Assembly (NCBI GenBank): GCA_016125385.1
Contig: WGLV01000035.1
Span: 1-64,000, forward strand
Direction of reading: 5' to 3'
Origin: a bacterium
GTDB taxonomy: Bacteria; Hinthialibacterota; Hinthialibacteria; Hinthialibacterales; Hinthialibacteraceae
Length of the DNA stretch: 64,000 nucleotides
Shown: positions 26,223-34,432 of the stretch, piece by piece
Layout: the number at the start of each line of letters is the position of its first letter
Position numbering within the stretch: position 1 is the stretch's first letter
Notes under the pieces: generated by a model
Seen by the model: the letters and a program-made list of their open reading frames with translations, nothing else
Databases searched by the model: none
Told to the model about the DNA's origin: nothing
Program-made: the position numbers and the translations under genes

Positions 26223-26239
26223 TCGTTGTGTAACAACGA
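26223..26239. promoter_or_regulatory. Perfect 7-bp inverted repeat upstream of the DUF1573 operon
   Basis: TCGTTGT-GTA-ACAACGA is a compact perfect palindrome of the size bound by dimeric repressors, about 120 nt before the DUF1573 start. A second GC-rich hairpin (CGGCGGCGC / GCGCCGCCG) lies at 26289-26316. Function is inferred only. Confidence 0.35.
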
Positions 26240-26358
26240 TTCCCTGGCCGGTTTAATGAGTCTGAATCGGTCTGATTCAAAGGTCTTGCGGCGGCGCTGA
26301 ACGCGATGCGCCGCCGGTTGATATCGGGATGAAAAACGTCGTGAAGGAGAGGTCTCTT

Positions 26359-27354
26359 ATGGTTCGTACCCTGACCGGGCTTTTGACGGTATTGATGATT
26401 GGCGCGCTGTCGTTAACCGCCGCCGCCCAGCCGCACATCGAGGTAAGCACCGATGCGCACAACTTCGGCCGGTCCGCGCCGGGCGTGAAGTTGTATCATC
26501 AGGTGGTCGTTTCAAACACCGGCGACCAGCCGCTGATATTGAACAGCGTTGAAACCACCTGCGGCTGCACCGCCGCTATCGCTTCCGCCACCACCATCGC
26601 GGCGGGGGCCACCGGCGCGGTCGACGTCACCATGACCGCCTCCAGCCATACCACCCGCATGCAGAAACAGGTGCGCATCACCAGCAACGACCCCACCAAG
26701 CCAGAGTTGTTAATTACGCTGTTCGCCGACGTGCGTGATGGCTGGGAGCTGTCGCCCCAGGTCAACTTCCGCTTTTCTGAAACGCCCTTTGATGGCGAAG
26801 ACTCAATGACCCTGTTTATGAAAAATGAAGACGGCGCGCCGTTTAAAGTGCTTGAAACCCGGGTCGACGACTCTCATTTCACTGTGGAGGCGGGCGAATC
26901 TTCCGCGAGCGGAGTCCCGATCACCGTCCACTTCAAGGCGGGTAAGGAAGCGGGCGCCATTACCGCCAATATCGAGATCATCACCGATTACAGCGTTCAG
27001 CCAACCAAAAACGTCAGCGCCTACGCCACCGTGGTCGGCCCCATCGTTTTAAAACCCGCCACCCTGTTTTTCGGCCGTCAAAAGGGCGGACAGGTGATCG
27101 ATCGTGAACTGCGTCTCGCCTTGCGCAATCAGGAAGATTTCGGCTCGTTTACAGTATCCGGCGTCGATGCCCCTGACGGCGGCGTCTCCGTCGAACAACT
27201 CGGCGACAATGGACGAGGCGAGTACCGGCTGAAGATTTCGTATACCATCCCCGAAGAGCCGGGCTATCATCGCGGCAAGCTGATTATCCACACCAGCCTG
27301 AAGTCTCAGCCTGAAGTCGAGGTGAATTATTCCGTTCTGGTTCCCAAATCGTAA
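26359..27354 (+). CDS. Exported DUF1573 family protein
   Basis: After a signal peptide (cleavage after AAA-Q near residue 25) comes a DUF1573 Ig-like domain: 'HNFGRSAPGVKLYHQVVVSN' then 'LILNSVETTCGCTAA', with the conserved Cys-Gly-Cys, and 'ITSNDPTKPELLITL'. Two further beta-sandwich repeats follow to residue 331. ATG 26359 is preferred over one 10 codons upstream because GGAGAGG precedes it. The function of DUF1573 proteins is not established; they are exported and often encoded with envelope redox proteins. The next two genes encode a rhodanese and a MauE-like protein, suggesting a shared envelope thiol or sulfur role. Confidence 0.88.
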   Translation: MVRTLTGLLTVLMIGALSLTAAAQPHIEVSTDAHNFGRSAPGVKLYHQVVVSNTGDQPLILNSVETTCGCTAAIASATTIAAGATGAVDVTMTASSHTTRMQKQVRITSNDPTKPELLITLFADVRDGWELSPQVNFRFSETPFDGEDSMTLFMKNEDGAPFKVLETRVDDSHFTVEAGESSASGVPITVHFKAGKEAGAITANIEIITDYSVQPTKNVSAYATVVGPIVLKPATLFFGRQKGGQVIDRELRLALRNQEDFGSFTVSGVDAPDGGVSVEQLGDNGRGEYRLKISYTIPEEPGYHRGKLIIHTSLKSQPEVEVNYSVLVPKS

Positions 27355-27381
27355 GCGGCATCCTGAATCGGCGAGTTGAAA

Positions 27382-27846
27382 ATGAAGGTATTATCAGGAA
27401 CGTTTTCTCAGGCGGCGGCGATTCTCGCCGCCGCCCTGTTATTGGGGCTCGCGGTCAATCAGGCCTCCGACGCGCCGTTACCGTTGATCCGACAGCCCGC
27501 CCTGGCTGAAGACCTCCCCTGGCCGGTCGTCACCGGAGCCGAAGTGCTTGAATTCGTCAATCAGGGCGCGGCCATTATCATCGACGCGCGCCCCGCTGAA
27601 GATTACGCCCTCGGTCATATCCCGGGCGCGATCAATCTTCCCTTCAATGAGTTCGACGCCTATTTCGAAGAGCTCGGTCCCTCGTTGCCCAAAGATTTCC
27701 CCATCGTGGTCTATTGCGGCGGGGGAAACTGCGACGACTCTCACGAAGTGCTCTATCAGCTTCAGGCGCGTAATTTTCAGGACCTTTCGATTTATACGGA
27801 AGGCTGGCGCGAGTGGAGCCAGGGCGATTTCCCCACGGAGAAATGA
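27382..27846 (+). CDS. Membrane-anchored or exported rhodanese domain protein
   Basis: A 154-residue protein with an N-terminal hydrophobic segment (residues about 10-27) and one rhodanese domain: 'AAIIIDARPAEDYALGHIPG', 'AINLPF' and the active loop 'YCGGGNCDDSHEVLY'. The first Cys is in the sulfur-carrying position. The signal or anchor places it outside the cytoplasmic membrane. The start is ATG 27382; the codon two earlier (TTG) is less likely. Its stop overlaps the next gene's ATG, so it is translationally coupled to the MauE-like protein. Confidence 0.9.
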   Translation: MKVLSGTFSQAAAILAAALLLGLAVNQASDAPLPLIRQPALAEDLPWPVVTGAEVLEFVNQGAAIIIDARPAEDYALGHIPGAINLPFNEFDAYFEELGPSLPKDFPIVVYCGGGNCDDSHEVLYQLQARNFQDLSIYTEGWREWSQGDFPTEK

Positions 27847-28322
27847 TGAACGAGACCCCTTCGACTTCCCCGGGCCTGCTCGATCGTCCCTGGCTGGAGT
27901 GGATCTCCCGCCTGCTGCTGGGCGGCGTGTTGCTCACCGCCGGATCGCTGAAGGCGTTCGACATGCCCGCCATGGCCGATTCGCTGATGAACTACGATCT
28001 CTTCCCGCTTGCGGTGGTGAACCTGATCGCGATCGTTCTGCCATTGCTTGAAATCCTGCTGGGGGTGGGGCTGATCGCGGGCCTGTTTTACCGGGGATCG
28101 AGGCTGCTGGCTTCGGTCGTGTTCGCGATGTTTCTGTTCTCGATCGCCTACGCGGTGGCGCGGGGGCTCGATATCGACTGTGGATGTTTCGGAACCGCCA
28201 AAGCCATGCATGTCGGCGCGCTGGCGATTCTGCGCAATACGTTCTTCCTCGTCTGCCTGCTGCCGCTCTGGTTCAATCGCCGCCCCGCCTGGCGGCTCGA
28301 TCGCCTGCTGTTCAAAGCGTGA
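27843..28322 (+). CDS. MauE/DoxX-like four-helix membrane protein
   Basis: A polytopic protein of 159 residues with four hydrophobic helices and the family motif 'DIDCGCFG', a Cys-x-Cys pair near the membrane surface, plus the early 'RLLLGGVLLTAGSLKAFD'. MauE in methylamine-utilisation clusters is thought to help form disulfides in the small subunit; related DoxX/MauE proteins occur with thiol-redox and sulfur genes. Its overlap with the rhodanese gene and proximity to DUF1573 support a role in envelope thiol chemistry rather than methylamine use. No other mau gene is present. Confidence 0.82.
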   Translation: MMNETPSTSPGLLDRPWLEWISRLLLGGVLLTAGSLKAFDMPAMADSLMNYDLFPLAVVNLIAIVLPLLEILLGVGLIAGLFYRGSRLLASVVFAMFLFSIAYAVARGLDIDCGCFGTAKAMHVGALAILRNTFFLVCLLPLWFNRRPAWRLDRLLFKA

Positions 28323-28423
28323 TTTTTTTGAGATGATTCACATCACGCGGCATGACGGAGCGCAACGCCGCCTCATCGAAACTCCGTCGCGCCGATTATG
28401 GGATAACCCGGGGAGGTGGTGGA

Positions 28424-29572
28424 ATGAACTCGATCAAGACTCTCGTCCTGACGCTCGTCTGTTGCGCGGTTTTGATTCCAGACGCGCCGGGGCGGGATGC
28501 GCCTTCACCGATCGATCTCTCCCCGTTTCGCGATGGAATCCACCACTGGCGCATGAAATACGGCCGCGACCGCAACGACGCTCTCTATGATGAAGGCGAC
28601 GTGATCTCGATCGCGAACAACATGCTTCGCTTTCAATGCGCCGACGGCGGCTGGCCGAAAAACATCGACTGGCTGGTTGACCTGGCGCCGGACGAAGTTC
28701 GGCGTATCACCGGTTCATCCCTCTCCAGCACCTTTGATAACCGCAATACCTATTCCCAGATCGAATACCTGTCGAAAGCGTACGCCGAAACGGGAGATGA
28801 ACGGTATCGCGACTCGGCGGAAAGCGGGCTTGAGTACATTCTGCGCGAACAGCGCGACAGCGGAGGATGGCGCGGCAGCGACGTCGACGCGATTACCTTC
28901 AACGACGACGTGATGGCGGGAATCATGAACCTGCTGCTCGATATCCGTCAGGGCGCGGAATTCTATGACTGGGTAAACGATGAGTTGAGATCGAAACTGG
29001 ATGACGCCTTGAACCGCGCGATCGATGCGACGCTTCGCTGTCAGATCGTATCCGGCGGCGTCAAAACCGCCTGGTGTCAGCAACATGACCATGCGTCGTA
29101 TCAACCGGTGAAGGCGCGCACGTTTGAGCTTGCCGCGATCACCGCGGGAGAAAGCGTGGGGGTTGCCCGGTTTCTGATGCGGTTGAAGAATCCTTCGCCG
29201 GAGGTCATTGAGGCGGTTGAATGCGCGGCGGCGTGGTTTGAACGGTCAAAGATCGAAGGCGTCCGCGTTAAAGACGTCCCCATTGATCCAGTCCGTTTCG
29301 AACATCACACCGCCACGTTCAACCGGGTTGTTGTTGATGACCCATCCGCGCCGCCGGTCTGGGCGCGGTATTACGAGATCGAAACCAACCGCCCGTTTTT
29401 CTGTAATCGCGACGGGATCAAAGTGTATCGCCTGGCTGACGTCGATCTGGAACGGCGCACCGGGTACGCGTGGTATGGAACCTGGCCCGCCGCCTTGCTC
29501 AAACGCGACTTCCCTAAATGGAAACAGGCCATCCAGCGTTCGCGGGACGGCCTGTCGAATGAGTCGGGTTGA
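28424..29572 (+). CDS. Pectate lyase, polysaccharide lyase family 10
   Basis: The 382-residue protein follows PL10 motifs: 'GGWPKNIDW', 'STFDNRNTYSQIEYLSKAY', 'TAWCQQHD', 'WARYYEIETNRPFFCNRDG' and 'RRTGYAWYGTWP'. These enzymes cut polygalacturonate by beta-elimination with calcium. A hydrophobic N-terminus (residues 4-18, including Cys-Cys) suggests export. The start is set at ATG 28424, preceded by GGGAGGTGG, not at the upstream ATG 28352. No other pectin-utilisation gene is in the window. It ends 6 bp from the converging flagellar operon. Confidence 0.9.
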   Translation: MNSIKTLVLTLVCCAVLIPDAPGRDAPSPIDLSPFRDGIHHWRMKYGRDRNDALYDEGDVISIANNMLRFQCADGGWPKNIDWLVDLAPDEVRRITGSSLSSTFDNRNTYSQIEYLSKAYAETGDERYRDSAESGLEYILREQRDSGGWRGSDVDAITFNDDVMAGIMNLLLDIRQGAEFYDWVNDELRSKLDDALNRAIDATLRCQIVSGGVKTAWCQQHDHASYQPVKARTFELAAITAGESVGVARFLMRLKNPSPEVIEAVECAAAWFERSKIEGVRVKDVPIDPVRFEHHTATFNRVVVDDPSAPPVWARYYEIETNRPFFCNRDGIKVYRLADVDLERRTGYAWYGTWPAALLKRDFPKWKQAIQRSRDGLSNESG

Positions 29573-29578
29573 TCGGCT

Positions 29579-30067
29579 TCACGCTCTGACGTTTAATCCC
29601 GCGCGCGCCGCGCCCAGCCTGACCTTGCTGCCGTTGCGTGAATACGTTTCCTGGTTTTTGACTCGCGCGAACTGGTTGACCTGCGCGTTAAGCGTCTCAA
29701 TGGCGCGTTGCAGCATCACCCGGTTCGACTGGTTGATGTTCTGAACCCGCGTCGCCATCTCTTTCAATGCGTTGCCCGCCGTTTCCAGCTCGCCGCGTTC
29801 TTCCGGCGCCATCGCCGCGAGAATCTCGTTCAGCTTCGCGCCGCCGTTCAACCCCAGCGATTCGGCCAGTTCGCGGCTGCGTTCGGCGCGCTCGTCTTCC
29901 AGCATGGCGGCGTCTTCGGCCAGCGCGTCGAGGCGTTCGGCGCTTTCCAGCAGCGCGCCCGCTTCGCCAAAGGCGAGCCAGCGTTGTTCTTCACGCTTTT
30001 CGAGCAGAATCTTCTCCTGAATCTTCAACTCTTCATGAAGAACCCGAACCAGCGGTTTTGCGTTCAT
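29579..30067 (-). CDS. flgN: FlgN-like flagellar export chaperone
   Basis: A 162-residue, nearly all-helical protein with Glu/Leu/Ala heptads and the FlgN-type ending 'QNINQSNRVMLQRAIETLNA'. FlgN holds the hook-junction proteins FlgK and FlgL until export. It is the last gene of the minus-strand flagellar cluster, directly after flgJ, a common position. FlgK and FlgL themselves are not in the window. The assignment rests on context plus weak family resemblance. Confidence 0.72.
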   Translation of the reverse strand: MNAKPLVRVLHEELKIQEKILLEKREEQRWLAFGEAGALLESAERLDALAEDAAMLEDERAERSRELAESLGLNGGAKLNEILAAMAPEERGELETAGNALKEMATRVQNINQSNRVMLQRAIETLNAQVNQFARVKNQETYSRNGSKVRLGAARAGLNVRA

Positions 30068-30099
30068 GTCCGTACCTCTCGCGCTGATTTCTTCGGCCG

Positions 30100-30654
30100 T
30101 TACCGGTTTTCGATCTGGTCCGTCGAAATCGGTGTCGCCTTGCTCAACGATTTAAAATCGCCGCCCTTGCGTTTCAGGTCGAACATCTTCGGCTCGTCGT
30201 GCAGGGGCATAAAATCTTCCGTCTTGGCTTCCAGGTTCATAAACCCGTATTTGCCATTCAGCGATTTGAAATCCGAATGGTCTTCCTTGCTGACGTCCTT
30301 CGGGTCGGCCAGCGTATCGTTTTTGCGTTTCAGTTCTTCGTAGATCGTCTGATCGAGCCCCAGGCTGCTGTTGGTCGCGATGTTTTCAGCCAGCGCGTCG
30401 TCGCTCATGTCGGTGTACATTTCCATGGCGTGCGAGTCCTCGCCGAACAGGCCGTCTTCTTTCGGAACCGTCTTGCGCATTTCTTTCAGCAACTGCCGCA
30501 CGATCATCTGTTCGAACTGGTCGGCGGTCTCGCGCATCTTTTTTTCAGACATCTTGCCCTTGGAGCCGAGCGCCATCATGCGCAGCTTTTCGGTCTGGGC
30601 GTCGTACTGACCGCCGGCGACCGCATCCGCGCTGGAAGGTAACGTGAGGTCCAT
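30100..30654 (-). CDS. flgJ: Rod-binding protein FlgJ (N-terminal domain type)
   Basis: At 184 residues it has the rod-capping half only: 'MRETADQFEQMIVRQLLKEM', then 'KTVPKEDGLFGEDSHAMEMY' and 'DDALAENIA', matching the FlgJ rod-binding domain. No peptidoglycan hydrolase domain is attached, as in many bacteria outside the Enterobacteria. A polar C-terminal tail of about 70 residues is unlike known partners. ATG 30654 follows GGAG by 6 nt and lies 11 nt after the flgI stop. Confidence 0.88.
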   Translation of the reverse strand: MDLTLPSSADAVAGGQYDAQTEKLRMMALGSKGKMSEKKMRETADQFEQMIVRQLLKEMRKTVPKEDGLFGEDSHAMEMYTDMSDDALAENIATNSSLGLDQTIYEELKRKNDTLADPKDVSKEDHSDFKSLNGKYGFMNLEAKTEDFMPLHDEPKMFDLKRKGGDFKSLSKATPISTDQIENR

Positions 30655-30665
30655 TTTCGGCTCCT

Positions 30666-31862
30666 TTATCGTATGACGATGTCGGCTTTGATGGCGCCCA
30701 TCGCCGCCATGTTCTGAAGAATCGCGATCAGGTCGCGCGGAGTATAGCCCAGCGCGTTCAGGTTGTTGACCACTTCGCCGATGGTGGCGCCCTTGATGGT
30801 CGCGATTTTTTCGCCGGTCTGCTGCGCCTGAACGGTCGTCTGATTGGTCTGGATCGGCGCGCCGCCCGGTCCCAGCCCGGCGGGCGTGACCTCGGGCGTA
30901 TTCTGAATCGAGATGCGCAACGCACCGTGCGCGATCACGCAATCCTGCACGCGGATGTCGAGGCCCGCCACCACCGTGCCGGTCCGCTCGTTGATGACGA
31001 TGCGCGCCGGCTGGTCGGTTTCGACCTGCGCTTCTTCCACATAGGCGATCACGTCGGCCAGCGATTGAAACGATCTCTTGCCGAGGGTGATTTCGTTTTT
31101 GTCGTTCAGCCCGACCAGAACCCTGATCGCGCCCGCGTCTTCGGCCATCGCCACCGGCGCGCCGGCGATCGAGTTGATTTTCGACTGGATGTTCGAGGCC
31201 GTCTTCCAGTCCGGTTCGTTGATCAGCCAGCGCAACACGTTGCCCGGCTGAAGCACGTTATGAAATACGGTTTCGCCCTCGACGATCGCGCCGTTAGGAA
31301 TCATCCCCACCACGGTGTGGTTCTGCTGAACCACCGCGCCGCCCGCCGCGCCCGCGCCGCCACCGCCCGAAACGACGAAGCCGCCGATCGAGACCGGGCC
31401 CTGCGCCAGCGCGTGAAAGTCGCCGTCGCCGCCTTTCAATGGAGTCGAGATCAGGTAGCCGCCCTGCAGGCTCTGCGCCCGTCCGATGCTGATCACGGTT
31501 ACGTCGATGCGTTGCCCGGGGCGTGAGAAGGGCGGCAGGCTGGTCATCACCATCACCGCCGCCACGTTATCGGGAACCACCTCGGTCGAGATCACGTCGG
31601 GGTCGAGCACGTTGATTCCCATGCCCGCCACCATGTTGTTCAGCGATTGCGCGGTAAAACCGCGGCGGCCGTCGCCGGTGCCGTTCAGCCCCGCCACCAG
31701 GCCATAGCCGATCAGCGGGTTGTCCTGAACGCCTTCCAGCACCGCGATGTCTTTGATCCGTGAAATCACCGGTTGCGCCGAAGCGTCGAATGATGACGCG
31801 ATCAGCGCCGCCGCCAGCGCGGCGAACAATCCGATGAAACGCGGTTGAATTCGAATGAACAT
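30666..31862 (-). CDS. flgI: Flagellar P-ring protein FlgI
   Basis: Forms the ring around the flagellar rod in the peptidoglycan layer. The 398-residue precursor has a signal peptide ending 'SFDASA', then the invariant 'RIKDIAVLEGVQDNPLIGYG' and 'LVAGLNGTGDG', and ends 'NNLNALGYTPRDLIAILQNM' followed by 'AMGAIKADIVIR', as family members do. ATG 31862 is used because GGGAGACGG precedes it. Its presence implies a diderm envelope. Confidence 0.96.
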   Translation of the reverse strand: MFIRIQPRFIGLFAALAAALIASSFDASAQPVISRIKDIAVLEGVQDNPLIGYGLVAGLNGTGDGRRGFTAQSLNNMVAGMGINVLDPDVISTEVVPDNVAAVMVMTSLPPFSRPGQRIDVTVISIGRAQSLQGGYLISTPLKGGDGDFHALAQGPVSIGGFVVSGGGGAGAAGGAVVQQNHTVVGMIPNGAIVEGETVFHNVLQPGNVLRWLINEPDWKTASNIQSKINSIAGAPVAMAEDAGAIRVLVGLNDKNEITLGKRSFQSLADVIAYVEEAQVETDQPARIVINERTGTVVAGLDIRVQDCVIAHGALRISIQNTPEVTPAGLGPGGAPIQTNQTTVQAQQTGEKIATIKGATIGEVVNNLNALGYTPRDLIAILQNMAAMGAIKADIVIR

Positions 31863-31886
31863 GACGCCGTCTCCCATGGATTCGGG

Positions 31887-32501
31887 TTAGAACAGAAAAT
31901 TGAACAGCCGCGAGATGATGGCCGGCTTGTTGTAATCGGTCATGGTTCCATCGCCGATGTAACTGATTTCGGCGTCGGCCACCTGCCACGAAAAGACGGT
32001 GTTATTGATGATGTCGCGCGGCCTGACCTTGCCCGACAGCACGATGGTTTTGTATTCCTCGCCGATGCGGATGGTCTTGCGCGCCTCAATCAGGTAGTTG
32101 CCCACCGGATCGATCTTGACCACGGTGGCCGAAATGCGTGAATTGAAACGGCTTGAGCGGTCGACCGCCGTCTCGCCCTGAAACTGGTTGGATGAGTCGT
32201 ATTTGAAGCCGGGCGCGTTGGCCGCTCCGTTGAACAGCTTGTCCATCAGGGGGTTGTTCCACAACAGGCTGAGCAGGCCGTCCATGTTATGCTTGCGGTT
32301 GCCCTGCGAGTCGGCGGTGTCGTTGGCGCTGTGATCTTCTTCGATCAGAATGGTGAGAATGTCGCCCACTCGCGATGCGTTGGCGTCGGTCACCAGGTAA
32401 TTCATCTTTGAATCGGGCGTCCATAGCGAACGCGCCCGCGTCGCGGGCGAAAGCGCCGTCAGGGCGCCGAGTATCGCGATTAGAATCAGGCTGCGCTTCA
32501 T
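31887..32501 (-). CDS. flgH: Flagellar L-ring protein FlgH
   Basis: Builds the outer-membrane bushing of the flagellum. The 204-residue precursor contains the family core 'VGDILTILIEEDHSAND', 'ARKTIRIGEEYKTIVLSGKV', then 'RPRDIINNTVFSWQVADAEI' and the ending 'RLFNFLF'. FlgH is usually a lipoprotein, but no lipobox cysteine is present here: the signal peptide runs into 'LSPATRARSLW' with no Cys. The second of two adjacent ATGs (32501) is better spaced from AGGAG. Confidence 0.94.
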   Translation of the reverse strand: MKRSLILIAILGALTALSPATRARSLWTPDSKMNYLVTDANASRVGDILTILIEEDHSANDTADSQGNRKHNMDGLLSLLWNNPLMDKLFNGAANAPGFKYDSSNQFQGETAVDRSSRFNSRISATVVKIDPVGNYLIEARKTIRIGEEYKTIVLSGKVRPRDIINNTVFSWQVADAEISYIGDGTMTDYNKPAIISRLFNFLF

Positions 32502-32519
32502 CATCTCTCTCCTGTGCCG

Positions 32520-33518
32520 TTACCGCACAAACTCAACCAGGTCGCTGGCGAGCACCTTGGCGAACACGATCTGCTTGGTGTCTTCGGTCTTCACGGGAAT
32601 CACGTCGCCCAGCGCGGCGCGTTTTTCCGCCTTGACGGAGGTGTGCATGGTCAGTCCGCCGGTGCGGACCACCATCGTCGCCTTGTTGCCGCGTTGCAGG
32701 ACGAAATTGGTCTCGATCTCAAACCAGCGGATCGGCTCGTTTTTATGCAGGGGCGTTTTGACGCGTGAACCAACCAGCGCTTCCGGGTCGTCGGCCAGTT
32801 GCTGGTCGATCTGCTGGTTGTCGACGTAGATCACCCGCTGGCCCAGATCGCCGGCGCTGATCACGTCGCCCCGGTTCAGGTTGCCGGTCGGGACGTACAC
32901 CGTGCGCTTGTGCTCGGTCGCCACGATGAACGGCGCTTTGCCGACCTGGATCTGGTTGATATAAAACTCCACGTCATAGCGCGCCGTGCCCTGGTACTGA
33001 TCGGTCAGCCGGTTGACGTACATTCCCACCTCGCCGGTCGGCAGCCAGACGGTTTCCGCCGGGCTGCTTAAAACGCGCATCGAGACCTCGTCTTCGGTCC
33101 AGCCCGATTCGCGCAGGATGTGTTTCTTCAGCTCTTCAACCATGGTAGCCGGCGCGATGGTCTGTCCGTCGCCGAATACCTCGATCAGGCGCGCGCCCTG
33201 CAGGTCGACGCTCAGATAATCGAGCCCGGCGGCGCGGATGTCGCGTAACACCTTGATGGGAGACAGCCGGCCTTTTTCGCCCGATTCGGGAACCTCGGCC
33301 ACCGGCAGCTTTCTGAGCGCTTCACACAACGCCGGGTCGCCGCCTTCAATCTTCTCCGCCAGTTCTCCCAGCAGAATCTGGGGGCTGTGCTCTCCATCCA
33401 CGATGAACCGTTCCGGCAGCCGCACGATGGTTTTCTCGCGTAATTCGGCCTGAGCGGCCGGCGCGAGCGTCAGCGCGGCGGCGAGCGTGAGAAGGGCGGC
33501 GCGGAACGTGATGTTCAT
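32520..33518 (-). CDS. flgA: Flagellar basal-body P-ring formation protein FlgA
   Basis: A periplasmic chaperone for P-ring assembly. The 332-residue precursor has a signal peptide ending 'PAAQA'. The C-terminal 150 residues carry the SAF-like FlgA domain ('VPTGNLNRGDVISAGDLGQR', then 'PLHKNEPIRWFEIE' and 'GNKATMVVRTGGLTMHTSVK'), ending 'VKTEDTKQIVFAKVLASDLV'. The N-terminal 130 residues are longer than in short FlgA proteins. GGAG lies 8 nt upstream of the ATG. It sits between flgG and flgH. Confidence 0.92.
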   Translation of the reverse strand: MNITFRAALLTLAAALTLAPAAQAELREKTIVRLPERFIVDGEHSPQILLGELAEKIEGGDPALCEALRKLPVAEVPESGEKGRLSPIKVLRDIRAAGLDYLSVDLQGARLIEVFGDGQTIAPATMVEELKKHILRESGWTEDEVSMRVLSSPAETVWLPTGEVGMYVNRLTDQYQGTARYDVEFYINQIQVGKAPFIVATEHKRTVYVPTGNLNRGDVISAGDLGQRVIYVDNQQIDQQLADDPEALVGSRVKTPLHKNEPIRWFEIETNFVLQRGNKATMVVRTGGLTMHTSVKAEKRAALGDVIPVKTEDTKQIVFAKVLASDLVEFVR

Positions 33519-33539
33519 GATCGGCTCCTGATTACCGGG

Positions 33540-34331
33540 TTATTGTTTCAGCTGCAGCGCGGTCTGAATCATCTGGTCGCCGGTCCGCACCGCGCGTGAG
33601 TTGACTTCGTAGGCGCGTTGAGCGGTGATCATATTGACCAGTTCTTCCGCCACGCTGACGTTCGAGTTTTCGAGAAAGCCCTGCGCCAGTATGCCGACGC
33701 CGTTCTGACCGGGGTTGCCGGGCGTGGGCGGGCCTGACGATTCCGTTTCCTGAAACAGGTTCTTGCCGGTGGCCGAGAGGCCCGCCGGGTTGACGAAAGT
33801 CGCCAGCTGAATCTGGCCCAGCTGCTGAATCTGGTTGCCGGGCTGAGTCACGACCGAAACGATGCCTTCTTCACTGATGTTGATCGCGGTGGCTTCGTTG
33901 GGGATGGTAATGGCCGGTTCGAGCGGAAAGCCGTCCGAGGTTACGATCTGGCCGGTTTCGTCGAGGTTGAAGGCGCCGTCGCGGGTATAGCCGATGGTGC
34001 CGTCGGGCAGCGTGATCTGAAAGAAGCCCTTCTGGCCGGCGATCGCGACGTCGAGCGGGTTCTCGGTGACGCGCATCGAACCTTCGGTGAAGATGCGCCG
34101 CGTACCCGCCACGCGGACGCCGTGACCGATCTGGATGCCGGTCGGAAGCCGTGAGGTGGCGTAGGCCGAAGTACCCGCCGGTTTGATCGTCTGATACAGA
34201 AGATCCTGAAAGTCGACCATGGTTTTCTTGTAGCCAAAGGTGTTGGCGTTCGCCAGGTTGTTGGCGATGTTGTCCACCATGAAGGACATGCCGTGCATTC
34301 CAGCGGCGGCGGTGAAGAGTCCTCGTATCAT
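33540..34331 (-). CDS. flgG: Flagellar distal rod protein FlgG
   Basis: The 263-residue protein has the rod/hook N-terminus 'GLFTAAAGM', 'MVDNIANNLANANTFGYKK', and the heptad C-terminus 'NVSVAEELVNMITAQRAYEV', then 'NSRAVRTGDQMIQTALQLKQ'. Length and the central 'GYTRDGAFNLDETGQIVTSD' loop fit FlgG. GGAG precedes the ATG. It follows flgF after a gap of about 100 bp and is separated from flgA by 21 bp. Confidence 0.96.
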   Translation of the reverse strand: MIRGLFTAAAGMHGMSFMVDNIANNLANANTFGYKKTMVDFQDLLYQTIKPAGTSAYATSRLPTGIQIGHGVRVAGTRRIFTEGSMRVTENPLDVAIAGQKGFFQITLPDGTIGYTRDGAFNLDETGQIVTSDGFPLEPAITIPNEATAINISEEGIVSVVTQPGNQIQQLGQIQLATFVNPAGLSATGKNLFQETESSGPPTPGNPGQNGVGILAQGFLENSNVSVAEELVNMITAQRAYEVNSRAVRTGDQMIQTALQLKQ

Positions 34332-34432
34332 AGTCGTGATCTCCTTGAATCAGGCAATCAAATCCATTTGATTGAAGCGCGAACGCTTGTCATGCGATTG
34401 TTTACTGTCTGAATGGCGCTCAGACGATTACA

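Noticed and set aside
27478-28211. Minus-strand frames opposite the rhodanese and MauE-like genes
   Set aside because: Low-complexity translations antisense to well-supported genes.
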